Shown: one piece after another, positions 1 to 9,831 of the stretch
Layout of the letters: each line of letters begins with the position of its first letter
Numbering within the stretch: the stretch's first letter is position 1
Assembly: GCA_002221725.1 (NCBI GenBank)
Contig: NJFT01000102.1
Location: forward strand, 1 to 64,000
Source of the DNA: Scedosporium boydii
Taxonomy: Eukaryota; Ascomycota; Sordariomycetes; Microascales; Microascaceae
Direction: 5' to 3'
Length of the DNA: 64,000 nucleotides
Made by a program: the position numbers and the translations under genes
Notes under the pieces: generated by a model
What the model was told of the DNA's origin: nothing
Databases searched by the model: none
What the model saw: the letters and a program-made list of their open reading frames with translations, nothing else

Positions 1-301
1 GATAGGACACCGCCGAACGCCAACTTCAGGGACCTTCCCCTCGATGGAAACTTGTAATAGCACAGCGGTTTAAACGAACGACGTGGCCCGAATCTTTTAT
101 TCCCCTTTTTCGCATTATTTCAACTTTGATGAAAGAATGGGCGGACCTGAAAAGAGCAATAAAAGAAAAAAAAAGACAAATCGAGAACCAAAAGGACAAA
201 GTCAAAAACCAAAGAGCAATAGACATTGAATAAAACCAAGAATAGAACCGGAGGTAGAAAGTCCAAAAAACGCAGAAAACTTCCATTTCCTTGCAGGTGG
301 T

Positions 302-1198
302 CTATACAACTTTGCTTCGCTTAGGTGCCTTCGTATCACAATCCCCATTGTGATCCTGCATCTCTGTAAGTTTCCGTTTCTTAGGACCCAGCCGCCCATG
401 AAACTCAGCGCTCTCTTGCGATGACTGGAAATCCTCGAGCGAGTTGTCACTCAGGAGCTCTTCCCAAGCGTCTTGATCGTGGTGCGAGTCACTTGGCCGG
501 GGGCACTCGTCTTGAAGACCGTCGTAGCGGTTGCCATCTCGGTTTTCAGCCCCGTATAACCGAGCCGTCTCAGCAGGAATCTCGTCCTCATAGTCACTGT
601 ACTCGTAGTCGTGGTCATCACTTTTGCTCGATATGGAGATCACGTCGCATTCGCGATCACTGGCCTCAGCACAAGTGTCATCCAGGAAACCAGTGGATCG
701 TGCCAGAGCTACTTCGACATCTTCAGAGTCCGCCCCGTGCAAAAGCTCAGACAGGCACCGTCCGCTCCCAATAGTGACAGAAGGGCATTGGTATAGGCGG
801 GGAACTGCCTCGTTTCTGGTTTCGTCATGCGAGTCAAGCTGTGGAACGCCCACAAACGGCCCTAGACACCCGATATTGACCCTCTGCGGGATCAAATAGG
901 AACAAAAAAGGAAGCCGCCCATGACATCACGACTTGCGTTGTGTCGACCAGCGGCATCGAAGCGGCGTTCGATGAGTGCATCCCAGAGTTCCAGAATAGA
1001 CGTTATTTGTTGCCTGACATCGTGGTAATGTTCAGGTCCAAGATTCAGTCTTTCCTGGTAAGCTGCCGACAGCCTCGAATTGTTGTACGTGGCGTGCTGG
1101 CGTACGAGGGTGATCTCATCAGGGCGTAGAATGCTTGGCCAAAGTGGGGCCTTCTCGAGGAGGGTCTTGTAATAATTGCCGAGCATTTCAGATGCCAT
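302..1198 (-). CDS. Hypothetical acidic protein with C-terminal nuclear-localisation-like motifs
   Basis: Intronless 298-residue protein starting at the ATG on the minus strand at 1198. Residues 1-150 are mixed and probably folded. From about residue 175 the chain is rich in Asp, Glu and Ser (patches such as SKSDDHDYEYSDYEDE) and looks disordered. The tail carries two basic clusters, GPKKRKL and PKRSKVV, that resemble nuclear localisation signals. I do not recognise a domain. It is divergently paired with the MADS-like gene at 1557 across a 358 bp intergenic region holding four copies of the cluster's palindrome-like repeat, so the two are probably co-regulated. A nuclear acidic accessory protein is an inference only. 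Confidence 0.6.
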   Translation of the reverse strand: MASEMLGNYYKTLLEKAPLWPSILRPDEITLVRQHATYNNSRLSAAYQERLNLGPEHYHDVRQQITSILELWDALIERRFDAAGRHNASRDVMGGFLFCSYLIPQRVNIGCLGPFVGVPQLDSHDETRNEAVPRLYQCPSVTIGSGRCLSELLHGADSEDVEVALARSTGFLDDTCAEASDRECDVISISSKSDDHDYEYSDYEDEIPAETARLYGAENRDGNRYDGLQDECPRPSDSHHDQDAWEELLSDNSLEDFQSSQESAEFHGRLGPKKRKLTEMQDHNGDCDTKAPKRSKVV

Positions 1199-1320
1199 GT
1201 TGTACTGAGAACAGTATGAAGTGAGGTTTTTGGAGGTGATAGAAGTGTTTGAATAAAGGGTGAATTGATAGGCTGAGGTGCTAGTTTATATGTATTTCAC
1301 GGTTTCCGAGAATTTGCTGT

Positions 1321-1470
1321 TAAGGATGGGCCCCTGGTTTCTAATTTTGGTGTTAAAGGTTGGCCGCCTGGTTTCCCGGGAATTATGGTGTTAAGGGTCT
1401 GCCCCAGGATTCAGGGAATGACGGTGTTAGCGGTGGCCTCCTGGAACCTAGGTATTAGGGAGGTGCAGGC
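1321..1470. promoter_or_regulatory. Divergent promoter with four copies of a CCTGGTTTC...GGTGTTAA repeat
   Basis: Between the minus-strand gene ending its promoter at 1198 and the plus-strand gene at 1557. Four successive units of roughly 35-45 bp each begin CCTGGTTTC, CCTGGTTTCCCGGG, CCAGGATTCAGGG or CCTGGAACCTAGG, and three of them continue with GGTGTTA. These are variants of the motif that recurs in five other intergenic regions up to 12 kb. Confidence 0.5.
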
Positions 1471-1556
1471 GTGCTTAAAATAGGCACTCCTCTCCCCCAA
1501 GGATTAGACTTGTTACAGAGTGGCCATCCACTCTTGAATCTTCCTTTTCATGCAAA

Positions 1557-1894
1557 ATGAATAGTCCAGGATGCCAATCGACGACATTCCGAACCCCTGC
1601 CCAAAGGGACGCAAAACGGCGGTCTGCGAAAGCTTTTAAGCGACGTAAGACAATGCTGAAGAAGGCAGACGAATTCTACCAAGATTTTGGGTATGATACA
1701 TTCCTACTACTGAAGGGCAGTCGTTCCTACATCTACACCTCAATGGACTTGGAATACTTACGTTCGATTATAGACGAGCTTGTAAGTTAGTACATCACCT
1801 ACTACTATAAAATAAGCTAACTTAAATACAGATAGACGGATATCCACTTCCAAAGATCTTTACTCCGACAACAACGGCGAAAACAGGAAACTAG
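1557..1894 (+). CDS. Short MADS-box-like protein
   Basis: Exons 1557-1781 and 1832-1894 are joined over a 50 bp intron (GTAAGT donor, GCTAAC branch site, CAG acceptor), giving 95 residues. Residues 14-60 follow the MADS (SRF-TF) layout: basic AKRRSAKAFKRRKTMLKKA, then an acidic/aromatic helix, then a beta-like LLLKGSRSYIYTS segment. The family normally reads RRNGLLKKAYELS..EVALIIFSS.G. The second exon adds a proline-rich tail. It is far shorter than typical fungal MADS factors (RlmA, McmA) and may be an orphan offshoot. A second MADS-like protein lies at 6904-7551 in the same cluster. Similarity was judged by eye; a profile search could reject it. Confidence 0.55.
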
Positions 1895-2537
1895 GCATAC
1901 ATGCATACAAAGCTGTCGGGGTTGGGATGATCGAAGCGACGGATGAATATAGGCTTTACCATAGCTTACTTGCACTCAATTTATCTATGTATTAATTGCT
2001 TCTCATTGCTGTTGTATTAGGGTATAAGTACAACTTACTTAGATCCAATGTACTCTGTAGTACGGTGAAGTGAGAGCACAGGTATTCTCATTACCAGGTA
2101 TTACATATAGCTAGCAGGTGCGAGTGTGGCCCAAGCATCGAATAGAACAGAAGGACGCTCCGTTGATGAACTGCTATAAGCCTTCGGATCCAGTTGGTCG
2201 AGGAAGAAACAAAAAATGACAAGCAAACAACATTTCCCACGAGTCTTGGAGCAGATAAATGGCTGCAAGCAAAGGAGATGTACCGATTAATGTAAAAACT
2301 AAAAACTGGCTAGAGCGGTAGCCAAGAGACCAGTAATGATACTGACTTGAGGACTTGGTGCAAAGGGAAAGGTGAAGAAATGAACTACTATACTCACTTC
2401 CTTACTACTCGGCGGATCTCTGTAGCCACTCTTCCCAGGAGCCATTTCACACCGCCTTAGTAGCGTCAAAAGCCAATTTGAAAAAGACTAAAACTAGCTA
2501 AAAGTGCTTCTCTCAGATAAGACCACAGAACACTCTT
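1895..2537. other. Intergenic, no gene seen
   Basis: Between the MADS-like gene and the 3' end of the minus-strand secreted-protein gene. AT-rich. I see no convincing coding exon or repeat. Confidence 0.5.
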
Positions 2538-3300
2538 TCACGACATAGAAATGAATGTGGTAGTCATCAATGACGTCACAGTTTGCGTAACAGTAAAGAT
2601 TGACCAAGATATAGCTGGTGAAGGTGACAGCCGATTGGCGTCGCTGACTGTGATGCCGGCCGTGGGCTGTGGCTGCTGTAAGGTGGCATTGACGCTCCAT
2701 TGGTTGCCATTGCCAGAAGGCTGGTGCGGTAAGTTCGTGGGTTTCGATGATGCATCGATTGGTGGCGCAGCTCCGGCGTCCGGCGCTAAACTAGCTGCCA
2801 TGCACTCAACCGTTCCATTTTGTTCCGGCGCAAGCGACTGATCTCCTAGTCCGCCCGAGATATCGGCGAAGCTGCAGGTTGCCGATTCACCGCACTGCCT
2901 GCAACAAATTTAGTTTGGTGTCATCCAGGAAGGGAATATTTTTAGTATACCAGATTACCCGCGCGCTTCCATTGGGCGCATTTTGCGGGACAAGCAAGCT
3001 TGCAACCTGGGGGCCAGAACAGGGAATGGTCTGATTAAAACTGTACGTGATTGGCGTAACATCCGATTCCATAAATTGAAGGACTGCCCGGCACGTCTCT
3101 CGGAATGGATACTCGTGTCTATACATGCCGTTAATTGTTAGATGTTCCGGTGTGGGGGTAGGGCAGTGCAGCTCTTACACGACGGAGACGTTGGAGAACC
3201 CAGCCACCAACTGGAGTGGAGGGTCGGAAAAGCAGATGATCGAACCCTCACCAAGGGCGCCGGGTACTAACATCACCGGCAGGAACAAGGCAATTCTCAT
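2538..3300 (-). CDS. Small secreted Ser/Thr-rich protein
   Basis: Three exons on the minus strand: 3300-3179, 3118-2959 and 2894-2538. Introns have GTAAGA and GTAATC donors; the second acceptor used is the downstream of two tandem CAGs, because only that one keeps the long third exon open. The product has 212 residues. It begins MRIALFLPVMLVPGALG, a short signal peptide. About six Cys residues lie in the first 130 residues, with N-glycosylation sequons, and the second half is Ser/Thr/Pro-rich (wall-protein-like). No GPI hydrophobic tail is seen. No known domain recognised. It shares a divergent promoter with the gene at 3592. Secretion is inferred from the N-terminus. Confidence 0.55.
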
Positions 3301-3424
3301 GGCTCAGCCTCCGGATCCTTTCTTTTCTTAATTCTTGCTTTTTTTAGACAATGTTGTAAATTTGATGATTTCGGAGTTGATTGTAACAAGTATGAGTGAA
3401 CCAAGTCGCGCTTAAATACCTAGC

Positions 3425-3525
3425 CCTGTCCACCCTTGGGTTCAGGGTCGAGGGTTGCTTGACACCAGGTTTCCAGGTTCAAGGGTACCCTTAACACCAG
3501 GTTTCCGGGATCGCGGACGCTCACC
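3425..3525. promoter_or_regulatory. Divergent promoter with CACCAGGTTTCC repeats
   Basis: The 291 bp between divergent starts at 3300 and 3592 hold GGGTTCAGGG, then CACCAGGTTTCCAGG, then CACCAGGTTTCCGGG, with (A/T)CCCTTAACA between the last two. They are variants of the cluster palindrome, about 130-210 bp from one ATG and 70-160 bp from the other. Confidence 0.5.
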
Positions 3526-3591
3526 CCACCATTCAGATACCCCCACATACGGTCAATTTTTACGGACGTAGCGGCATAATCCACCTCTACC

Positions 3592-4081
3592 ATGGACTAC
3601 AGCCTTCCTGAACAATGGTGGGATCTCACCGATCCCAGTGTTTGGGACTTCAGTACGCCGACTTTTGCACCAGGCGAACAAGTCGAGCAAGACAATAGTA
3701 CGAATACCTTTGATTTAACTGCATCGAACCAGCATAGCGAAATTGATCTCTTCTCAAATAACATGCTGGGGGCGGATTGTTCTGATGATACGAACAGGTA
3801 AGACCTATTAATATTTACAAGCTCTTAAGCTAATACCTATCAGTCTACTTACGACGATCTGTTCGCGCCTGGGCAGTATGGAGGCTAAGATCGCAACACT
3901 TAGCGAAGAGCTCCAAGGCACAGCGAGGACTACGGATCTTGTGCTTGCCAGCACTCTCCGACTAGAGTCTGAAGTTGAAAACGTGAAAGGATTGATCGAA
4001 GTATTGCGCAAGAGTTTTGGTGAATTTGCGAGCAAGCTTTACGAGTTCTTTTTTAGTCTCGCTGGCAAGCAGGGAGGGTGA
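3592..4081 (+). CDS. Small coiled-coil protein, unknown function
   Basis: Exons 3592-3797 and 3844-4081 (46 bp intron, GTAAGA to CAG) give 147 residues. The first 70 residues are acidic and aromatic (DYSLPEQWWDLTDPSVWDF), resembling a short activation-like segment. The second exon is mainly heptad-patterned helix (MEAKIATLSEELQ ... LRLESEVENVKGLIEVLRKS), predicted to be coiled coil. No catalytic motif or signal peptide is present. The start is the first ATG after the shared divergent promoter. Dimerisation through the helix is inferred; function unknown. Confidence 0.6.
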
Positions 4082-4150
4082 TAAGGAAGCCGGGTGGACC
4101 CCAACCAATGTAGTGGGGTGTCAGGGGTGGCTTGTTAGACTTTGATATGG

Positions 4151-4172
4151 TCTGGAACCATGGTTTCTGGTG
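4151..4172. promoter_or_regulatory. Single copy of the GGAACCATGGTTTC palindrome
   Basis: CTGGAACCATGGTTTCTGG lies about 125 bp upstream of the ATG at 4293, between two plus-strand genes. It is a near-perfect member of the palindrome family in this cluster. Confidence 0.5.
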
Positions 4173-4292
4173 TGCTTATTTCGGGAAGTCTAATATAAGA
4201 TAAGGACCTGTCGTAAAATAAGACAAATCCCGCTCACACTTTAGAGTGAGCGTTCGAACTCGGCAAACGTGCTTCATCGTTGTGCACCCTCG

Positions 4293-4946
4293 ATGCCGGA
4301 ACACCTACCTACAGTGGAGATAGGAGATCCGTGCCCGAATTCACGCTGGAATCAATACCTTGTGAGGCTAACGGCGTTTCTTCTGGCAGTATTCAAGTCG
4401 TTTAGTCACAGAGCGAAAAGACGTAGGTCTACACCATCTCTCTGGGATATGGGACCCCGGGCCGAGAAAGCGCTTCCAGGACTACCCTACGTCGCCGAAG
4501 AGGCTCCCCCACCTCCGCGTCCACCGCCACCTTTAGCCGAGAGGAAACCCCTCCTACAAGCTCAATCAGGTCATATACGAAAGCCTATGAAACGATTCAC
4601 TTGGGCGGAGCAGGAAATGAACAAGCTACAGATGGATAACAAAGAACTGCGTCAGAAGATACTCGAGCAGAAGAGAATTGACATGGAGAAGGATCGCATC
4701 ATAGCAAACTTGAGGAATCAGAATACTCGGTACATCCAGGAAATCGACCGCCAAGCTGAGGCGGCGCGCTTAGCGAACAACATCATCGTAGCAGTCCAAG
4801 ACTACCACCAGTCCAAGCTACGCCTGTCAGGCTATTCCAGCGATTACGGGAAAAGCTGTACAGCCGGCAGTCGGGACGAGCAAACACTCGGCGATGCTGT
4901 TGATGATGCAATCAGTGAAATCGTGCAGATTTACAGCCAAATCTAA
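4293..4946 (+). CDS. Coiled-coil protein with proline-rich linker
   Basis: Intronless 217-residue protein from the ATG at 4293 (MPEHLPTVEIG). A hydrophobic stretch at about residues 27-37 (VRLTAFLLAVFKSF) may be a short membrane anchor or amphipathic helix. Basic KRRRS follows, then a Pro-rich linker (APPPPRPPPPLAE) at about residues 70-82. Residues 100-165 form a long charged coiled coil (EMNKLQMDNKELRQKILEQ). No known domain recognised. It is probably part of the palindrome-regulated set by position and upstream motif. Confidence 0.6.
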   Translation: MPEHLPTVEIGDPCPNSRWNQYLVRLTAFLLAVFKSFSHRAKRRRSTPSLWDMGPRAEKALPGLPYVAEEAPPPPRPPPPLAERKPLLQAQSGHIRKPMKRFTWAEQEMNKLQMDNKELRQKILEQKRIDMEKDRIIANLRNQNTRYIQEIDRQAEAARLANNIIVAVQDYHQSKLRLSGYSSDYGKSCTAGSRDEQTLGDAVDDAISEIVQIYSQI

Positions 4947-5149
4947 GTTGGCTCACCTGTATTTAACCGAGGATATTGGTAATTGAGGGGAAGTACGGCA
5001 AAAGTTCCTGGTCGAGAAAAGTGGGCCCGGACCCGACAGTCTGGTTCTAGCGTTTAATCGCGTGATTTGATTCGCTAGTGCAACCTTTGACAATCGATCT
5101 GCCTTGAAATCATCGAGCGAGAGGAACTTTTGCTCGACTGCTTCGCCTG

Positions 5150-5870
5150 TTACTGGAAATAGAACTCAGTGGTCTGATGGGGGTTCTAATCCGGGGAGGA
5201 TTCTATTTCTAGTAATAGATGCTACAGCAAGCCGTGGCGGCTGTGAAGTTTTATTTCGGATTTAAAAGTTCTATCTTGTAGTAGTGGCTGGATGAAGAGT
5301 TCTATTCCTAGGTTCTATTTCTAGTAATGGCCTGCGCCAGTGAGTCCCATTACTAGTAACATTCTCGCGGATGGGAGTTCTATTTCTAGTAACAGGTTAG
5401 TATTTGGAAGTTCTATTTCTAGTAATGGCCTGCGCCAGTGAGTCCCATTACTAGTAACATTCTCGAAGTGGCTGGATGGGGAGTTCTATTTCTAGTAACA
5501 GGTTAGTATTTGGAAGTTCTATTTCTAGTAATGGCCTGCGCCATGAGTCCCATTACTAGTAACATTCTTGAAGTGGCTGGATGGGGAGTTCTATTTCTAG
5601 TAATAGAACTTCCAAATACTAACCTGTTACTAGAAATAGAACTCCCCATCCAGCCACTTTGAGAATGTTACTAGTAATGGGACTCAAGGCGCAGGCCATT
5701 ACTAGAAATAGAACTTCCAGGCTGAGTTCTACTTCCAACGCGTTGGTTTGTGAGCCGTTCTATTTCTAGTAACGCCGTCAAGGCGAGGGTGTTGAATGTA
5801 CGCTCACGCCCGAAATAGAACCCCTAATCCAGCCACACCTGGAATAGAACCTTCCCGTCCGCGATGCGGA
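5150..5870. repeat. TTCTATTTCTAGTAA repeat tract
   Basis: About 0.7 kb with at least ten copies of TTCTATTTCTAGTAA or its complement, alternating with CATTACTAGTAA-type palindromes and a conserved GGCTGGATGGGGAG spacer. Longer units of about 100 bp are repeated head to tail between 5300 and 5600. Degenerate copies continue to 5865 and recur near 10515-10590. Not coding. It lies just upstream of the secreted-protein gene at 5984. Confidence 0.8.
5512..5718. repeat. Large inverted repeat (arms 92 bp, loop 23 bp)
   Basis: Left arm 5512-5603 is matched by the reverse complement of 5627-5718 with only a few mismatches. The 23 bp loop continues the same repeat sequence in inverted form. The arrangement could extrude a long cruciform and resembles a foldback element or head-to-head duplication. 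Confidence 0.75.
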
Positions 5871-5983
5871 AGTAATAAGAACGAGGAGAATGTCAACACT
5901 CCGGGGCTGGCTTGTGCACATCATTTTTGCATTTTTGATCCACCCTCATATCATCGCCTATCTGGAGAGCCAACATATCTACA

Positions 5984-6569
5984 ATGCTGCCTATTATCTT
6001 CTTTATCGCGGCAACGCTTGCCTGCACCGTCCTCATAGCCCCTGGGGCCACTCCAGCGGGCCTTCGGAAGGATGATTGTTGCGATTTTGAGACACCGTAC
6101 GTCACAGTCGTCACCGAACTGACTACTGCAAACCCCCCGCAGTCAAGACAGTTCAATGTGCCACTTTTTTCCATCAAATGCCCTGTTTATCACGAGTTGC
6201 CCGAGCCCATCGTCACCAACGGTTAGTATTTACTATAATTCAACACACTGGTAGCAGCTAATCATTGGCACAGGCGTATCTGTTCCTTCTACCGCAATCG
6301 GCGCATATTTAGTGCCAGTCTTTGCAGATGGGACAGGGAACCCTCTCAACACTTCCAGCCTGTCACTATTTATGACAAAAGCAAGCCTATACCTCAGATT
6401 CGTGCCGACAGAGAGAGCTCTCTTTGAGGGATATGTGGTTTGTTCTGCTAATTTGCGGGATGGTAGTCGGATTTTGTTTAAGTCTTCAGGCTTCAACGTT
6501 GGTAATACGGGACAATTGTCGGTGATCTCTTATCAGTGTTTTATTGATTGGGAAGGAGAGTATGTTTAG
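5984..6569 (+). CDS. Small secreted protein, unknown
   Basis: Exons 5984-6221 and 6274-6569 (52 bp intron, GTTAGT to CAG) give 177 residues. A signal peptide is evident (MLPIIFFIAATLACTVLIAPG), followed by CC and two or three further Cys and a beta-rich body (FVPTERALFEGYVVCSANL). No transmembrane tail or known domain recognised. It could be a secreted effector or wall-associated protein (inference). The upstream region is the large repeat tract. Confidence 0.55.
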
Positions 6570-6857
6570 AGGGCGATGCTCTTCGCTGATTGGCATGGCG
6601 ATCACTATGAAGAGCTTGGAAAGGGTATAAATTATGGATTCCACCACGTATCTAGTCTGTCTTTCCAGCTCTTCAGTAGTCAATTCAAGTACATCTACAC
6701 CCTTGAATACGCACTTCTCATTATCTTGAAGCACTACTTGCTTGTTTCGTAAACAGGCACCTACGATCCCGACACCAACCGCACACCCGAGAGCCAGTGT
6801 TAGGATCGTAACAACTACGAGATTGAAGTGAACTGATTCGAGAAGATATGGAATCAA
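6486..6857 (-). CDS. Possible membrane-protein coding segment (no ATG)
   Basis: A minus-strand open segment encodes a convincing transmembrane helix (LVVVTILTLALGCAVGVGIV) and a weaker second hydrophobic stretch, but no in-frame ATG precedes it and it overlaps the 3' end of the gene at 5984-6569. It could be a 3' exon of the MADS-like gene at 6904-7551: a weak GTCGAG donor near 6916 and a TAG acceptor near 6865 would keep frame. Otherwise it is a fragment. Real coding status is uncertain. Confidence 0.2.
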   Translation of the reverse strand: MIPYLLESVHFNLVVVTILTLALGCAVGVGIVGACLRNKQVVLQDNEKCVFKGVDVLELTTEELERQTRYVVESIIYTLSKLFIVIAMPISEEHRPLNILSFPINKTLIRDHRQLSRITNVEA

Positions 6858-6903
6858 AAGATCTATTTAGCAAACACCCTAATTATACATCATACAAGCC
6901 AAA

Positions 6904-7551
6904 TTATCCATCTCGACCGAAGAAGTCGAAATCCAGGGGCGCCAAATCATCTATAGTCCAAGGCACTGGCCATCCTGCAACGTCTGCCCGGCCAGGGCTC
7001 TGATGGGCTCCGGACCCGAACAGATCTCTGTCGACCTGAGTCGGGAGATTTAGGTGATTCGTGGACTTCTCTTCATGTAGAGAAGGTAGGATTCCCAAAT
7101 TTGTATCTGAAGATGGTGAGGATGGACGGGAAGAGGCCGGAGACGAATGAGCTGAGGATGCCGAAGACGAATGAGCTGAGGATGCCGAAGACGAATGAGA
7201 GGAAGAAGCTGGGGGCAAATGAGCTGAAGATGCCGAAGACCATTGAGAGGAAGAAGCCGAGGACGAACGAGCCGAAGATCGAGACCTTCTTGAAAACCCC
7301 AGACTATGGCGTGGTGCTTTCTTCCGCCGGCCATGGCGAAGGTCCCTTTCGCTCAGGAACATATCGAGGATCCGCCGGCTGCCATAAGTCCATCTCTCAC
7401 CAGCATAGGAGAAAATAATTGCTACCTCGCCGTCCGTAAACTCGTTGAATTCGTCAGCTTTGTTCTCGAAGGTTGTTATTCGCTGGATGGTATTCCGGTG
7501 GCGGCTTTCCGGTTCGGTCCTCGGGCATCTAGCTCTTGGGCGTCGAGGCAT
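6904..7551 (-). CDS. MADS-box-like protein with Ser-rich repeats
   Basis: A 215-residue protein read from the minus-strand ATG at 7551. Residues 16-60 match the MADS layout: RHRNTIQRITTFENKADEFNE followed by EVAIIFSYAGERWTYGS, where the family has LLKKAYELS ... EALIIFSS.G.LYEFAS. A basic segment (GRRKKAPRH, SRRSRSS) follows, then tandem SSASSAHSS-type repeats at about 100-150, and an acidic/aromatic C-terminus (DDLAPLDFDFFG). It shares the KADEF signature with the protein at 1557. DNA binding is inferred. It is divergently transcribed from 8032 across palindrome copies. Confidence 0.55.
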   Translation of the reverse strand: MPRRPRARCPRTEPESRHRNTIQRITTFENKADEFNEFTDGEVAIIFSYAGERWTYGSRRILDMFLSERDLRHGRRKKAPRHSLGFSRRSRSSARSSSASSSQWSSASSAHLPPASSSHSSSASSAHSSSASSAHSSPASSRPSSPSSDTNLGILPSLHEEKSTNHLNLPTQVDRDLFGSGAHQSPGRADVAGWPVPWTIDDLAPLDFDFFGRDG

Positions 7552-7737
7552 TGATGAAAATCTATAAAATCTTAGAATATCTAATGATAGCGCTATTTAG
7601 AAAATAAATTTGATTAAGTTGGCTATGTCGAGATTTGAGACGCGGCCGGACGACCCACCATTAATATTAGATAACCCAGGTACTGCTAGAGACTTCTGTC
7701 CTAGCTCCGCGATGTTTCATGTTAGTGTGGGGGCCGA

Positions 7738-7880
7738 ATAGCCACCCGGAACCGGGGGTTCCGGGAGGACTTAGCCCGGACACTCAGGAACCGCGGTTCT
7801 TGGGTGCCACCATCCTAACACCACGGTTCCTGGGCGCCACCAACAGATTACTCCCCTAACACCGTGGCCCTGGGTTTTGG
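7738..7880. promoter_or_regulatory. Divergent promoter with at least four palindrome copies
   Basis: Contains CCGGAACCGGGGGTTCCGGG, GGAACCGCGGTTCTTGGG, CCACGGTTCCTGGGCGCC and a degraded CCGTGGCCCTGGG copy, separated by GTGCCACCA-like spacers, between starts at 7551 (minus) and 8032 (plus). This is the clearest example of the motif family. Confidence 0.6.
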
Positions 7881-8031
7881 TGGAAAAGGTCCCCCCAATA
7901 CATGGTAGAATATGGCATCTTTTTCCTATGGCATCTGTGTGGGAATAAATGAAAAGCCTCCTGCCTAGCTACTTGGAGCGGCGGTTTGGAGCGAATACTG
8001 TCAGTTATGCTCCTGCAATTCTACCAAAGCA

Positions 8032-8625
8032 ATGTCTCGCGCCTACGGAGATCAGCCTGGGACCTCCCGACCTCCCACCCCGTACCCCTTTTCTTTCGAC
8101 CCAACTTGGGGTACTCTTGGAATCCCTCGAGATCGTTACGAGCATTTGGGTTTCAAATCAAGGGCGCCTGCTCGTAGGACTGCGACAGTCCACGAGAGAC
8201 GTCGCCGATTCTATAGGTATGCCACCCCGCATTCGACTAGGCGCCCAAGGCCATACAGAGACTATGGTCTCGCGGCCGAGCAGCAATCCAGTGCTCCAGC
8301 CAGTGTTCAAAATTCTGCTCCGGTCTCCCCCGTGCCCAGCCGCGATAGCGCGGCCCGAGTACCAGCCGAATCCTCCACCGTTCAGTCGCGGCGGATTGAC
8401 GCACAGAACGCTGAAATTGCTGCACGGCCGCCGCGTCCTCTCAAATGTGATTCCAACACTACGGATCTACGAGAGATAGAAAAACATGTCCACTTTCGGC
8501 TTCCCCGCCAAGCCGAGCTTCATCCGATAGAAGAGATCGAGGAGGAATTCGACCGGCTAAGCATTCAGGATTCGAGACGACCGGTGCCGAGATGTAGTTT
8601 GTGTGGGCAAGAGTTGAGGGGTTAG
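8032..8625 (+). CDS. Hypothetical Arg/Pro-rich protein
   Basis: Intronless, 197 residues from ATG 8032. The N-terminal half is Arg/Pro/Tyr-rich and probably disordered (ARRTATVHERRRRFYRYATP). The C-terminal part has an acidic stretch (PIEEIEEEFDRLSI) and ends in CSLCGQELRG, a single CxxC. The 176-residue overlapping frame starting at 7949 is less likely: the frame chosen starts after the usual promoter spacing and ends in an ordered motif. No family recognised. Confidence 0.45.
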   Translation: MSRAYGDQPGTSRPPTPYPFSFDPTWGTLGIPRDRYEHLGFKSRAPARRTATVHERRRRFYRYATPHSTRRPRPYRDYGLAAEQQSSAPASVQNSAPVSPVPSRDSAARVPAESSTVQSRRIDAQNAEIAARPPRPLKCDSNTTDLREIEKHVHFRLPRQAELHPIEEIEEEFDRLSIQDSRRPVPRCSLCGQELRG

Positions 8626-8822
8626 GTCATGGGGAAAAAGGCATGTTGCTCGATTTTATAGCAGTTGGCGAAGATGTCATCTAAAGCTGACAACGTTTAT
8701 TTAGGTATTAGTTGCTATCGGAAGACAATTCGATTTTATAAAGTTTATAAGCCGCATTAGCATGCCAGTACCAGACTAGTTGAGCTAAATCGAATGACTG
8801 GATTATATGATAATTTGACAGA

Positions 8823-9831
8823 TTACCGGGTGCCGTACAAGTGGAGATCATTTTCGGCCTCTTTACGTAGCGCTTGAACCCGACTCTTGAAATACGCTCT
8901 GCGACTGCCTAAAGCTTCTCTCGCGCATTTGTGCACTATGAACTTGCTTGCCTGGGTGAATGTAGCGGAGCAGGACGGACAAACTTCTTTACACTTGTAG
9001 TCTAGATGTGATAGATGTAAGTATCTGGTATGCAATTTTCCCCGAGGAAAGAGAAAAAGAGAAAAAGGGGGGGGGGGGGGGCGCTACGGGTAGTATAATG
9101 GCGCAGAAGTTCCTGTTCTCTTGCGAATGCCTTTTCCAGGCCCTTGCAATCCGGGTGTGGGCATTCAAATCTTAGATTGCAGTCTGTGCGTTTCATAGCA
9201 GAGGGGTCTGAGGCTTTGTGACATTCCTCAATACCATGGGACTCGTGGACTCCACCGGTGCTAGGGCTACGATCGTCAACCTTTGAAATTTGGCGTTCAA
9301 AGAGTGGATGGCGCAAGACCAGCTCCTGTAGCTTAGCAAGCAATATGGTAATGATAGACTAAGAGAACATTAGCACAATTCCAGAAAGAGAATTTGCATT
9401 CCTACCTGGTAAAAAGGATTGAGCCTTTTTCGCTCTTCACGTGCGGAAAAGAGGACGGAGCACATAGGACACTGCATGGGGCCCTGCTCCGTGTCTGCGG
9501 AGTCCCACTGAGAACGGTCATTCGGTGTCGACAGCCCCACCATCTCTACACAAGTTGGCTCAGGGGCTGTGGTGTTTCGTACTGCTGGCTTACTTCGGAA
9601 TCGAAATCGTGCCCGGTTACGAGATCTATCAGTTTGATAATCGCAGTTATTAAGGTGTGGGCTGTCTGTAGGTAATTCCGAGACTGTGGTATACTCTACA
9701 CCTTCCATGGGCTCTGGGTAGCTGTTCGCGGGTTGGAGATACCCGCTACTCGACGATAGACCTGGTACGTGGGATTGATTGTAATGTGCACTTGCGTGGA
9801 CCGGCCACGATTGTCTACTATCGGGGGGCAT
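8823..9831 (-). CDS. C2H2-type zinc-finger protein
   Basis: Exons 9831-9406, 9331-9088 and 9001-8823 on the minus strand give 282 residues. The second intron contains a run of at least 14 G/C. The first 140 residues are low complexity with a CPMC pair. Splicing exons 2 and 3 assembles a finger of the form C-x4-C-x15-H-x3-H (CPHPDC ... HYTTH), followed directly by CPSCSATFTQASKFIVHKC (C-x2-C-x12-H-x-C). The C-terminus is basic and helical. Probable nucleic-acid-binding regulator; it could be the local regulator of the palindrome set, but nothing proves that. The intergenic region upstream has two strong palindromes. Confidence 0.6.

Noticed and set aside
5300..5720. CRISPR-like array
   Set aside because: The repeats are inverted as well as direct, spacers are themselves repeated, and the genome is eukaryotic.
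7050..7418. Antisense frames with KTNELRMPK-type repeats
   Set aside because: Shadows of the Ser-rich repeats in the MADS-like gene.
7949..8479. Alternative 176-codon frame
   Set aside because: Overlaps the 8032-8625 frame, which has a better-placed start and an ordered C-terminus; neither is certain.
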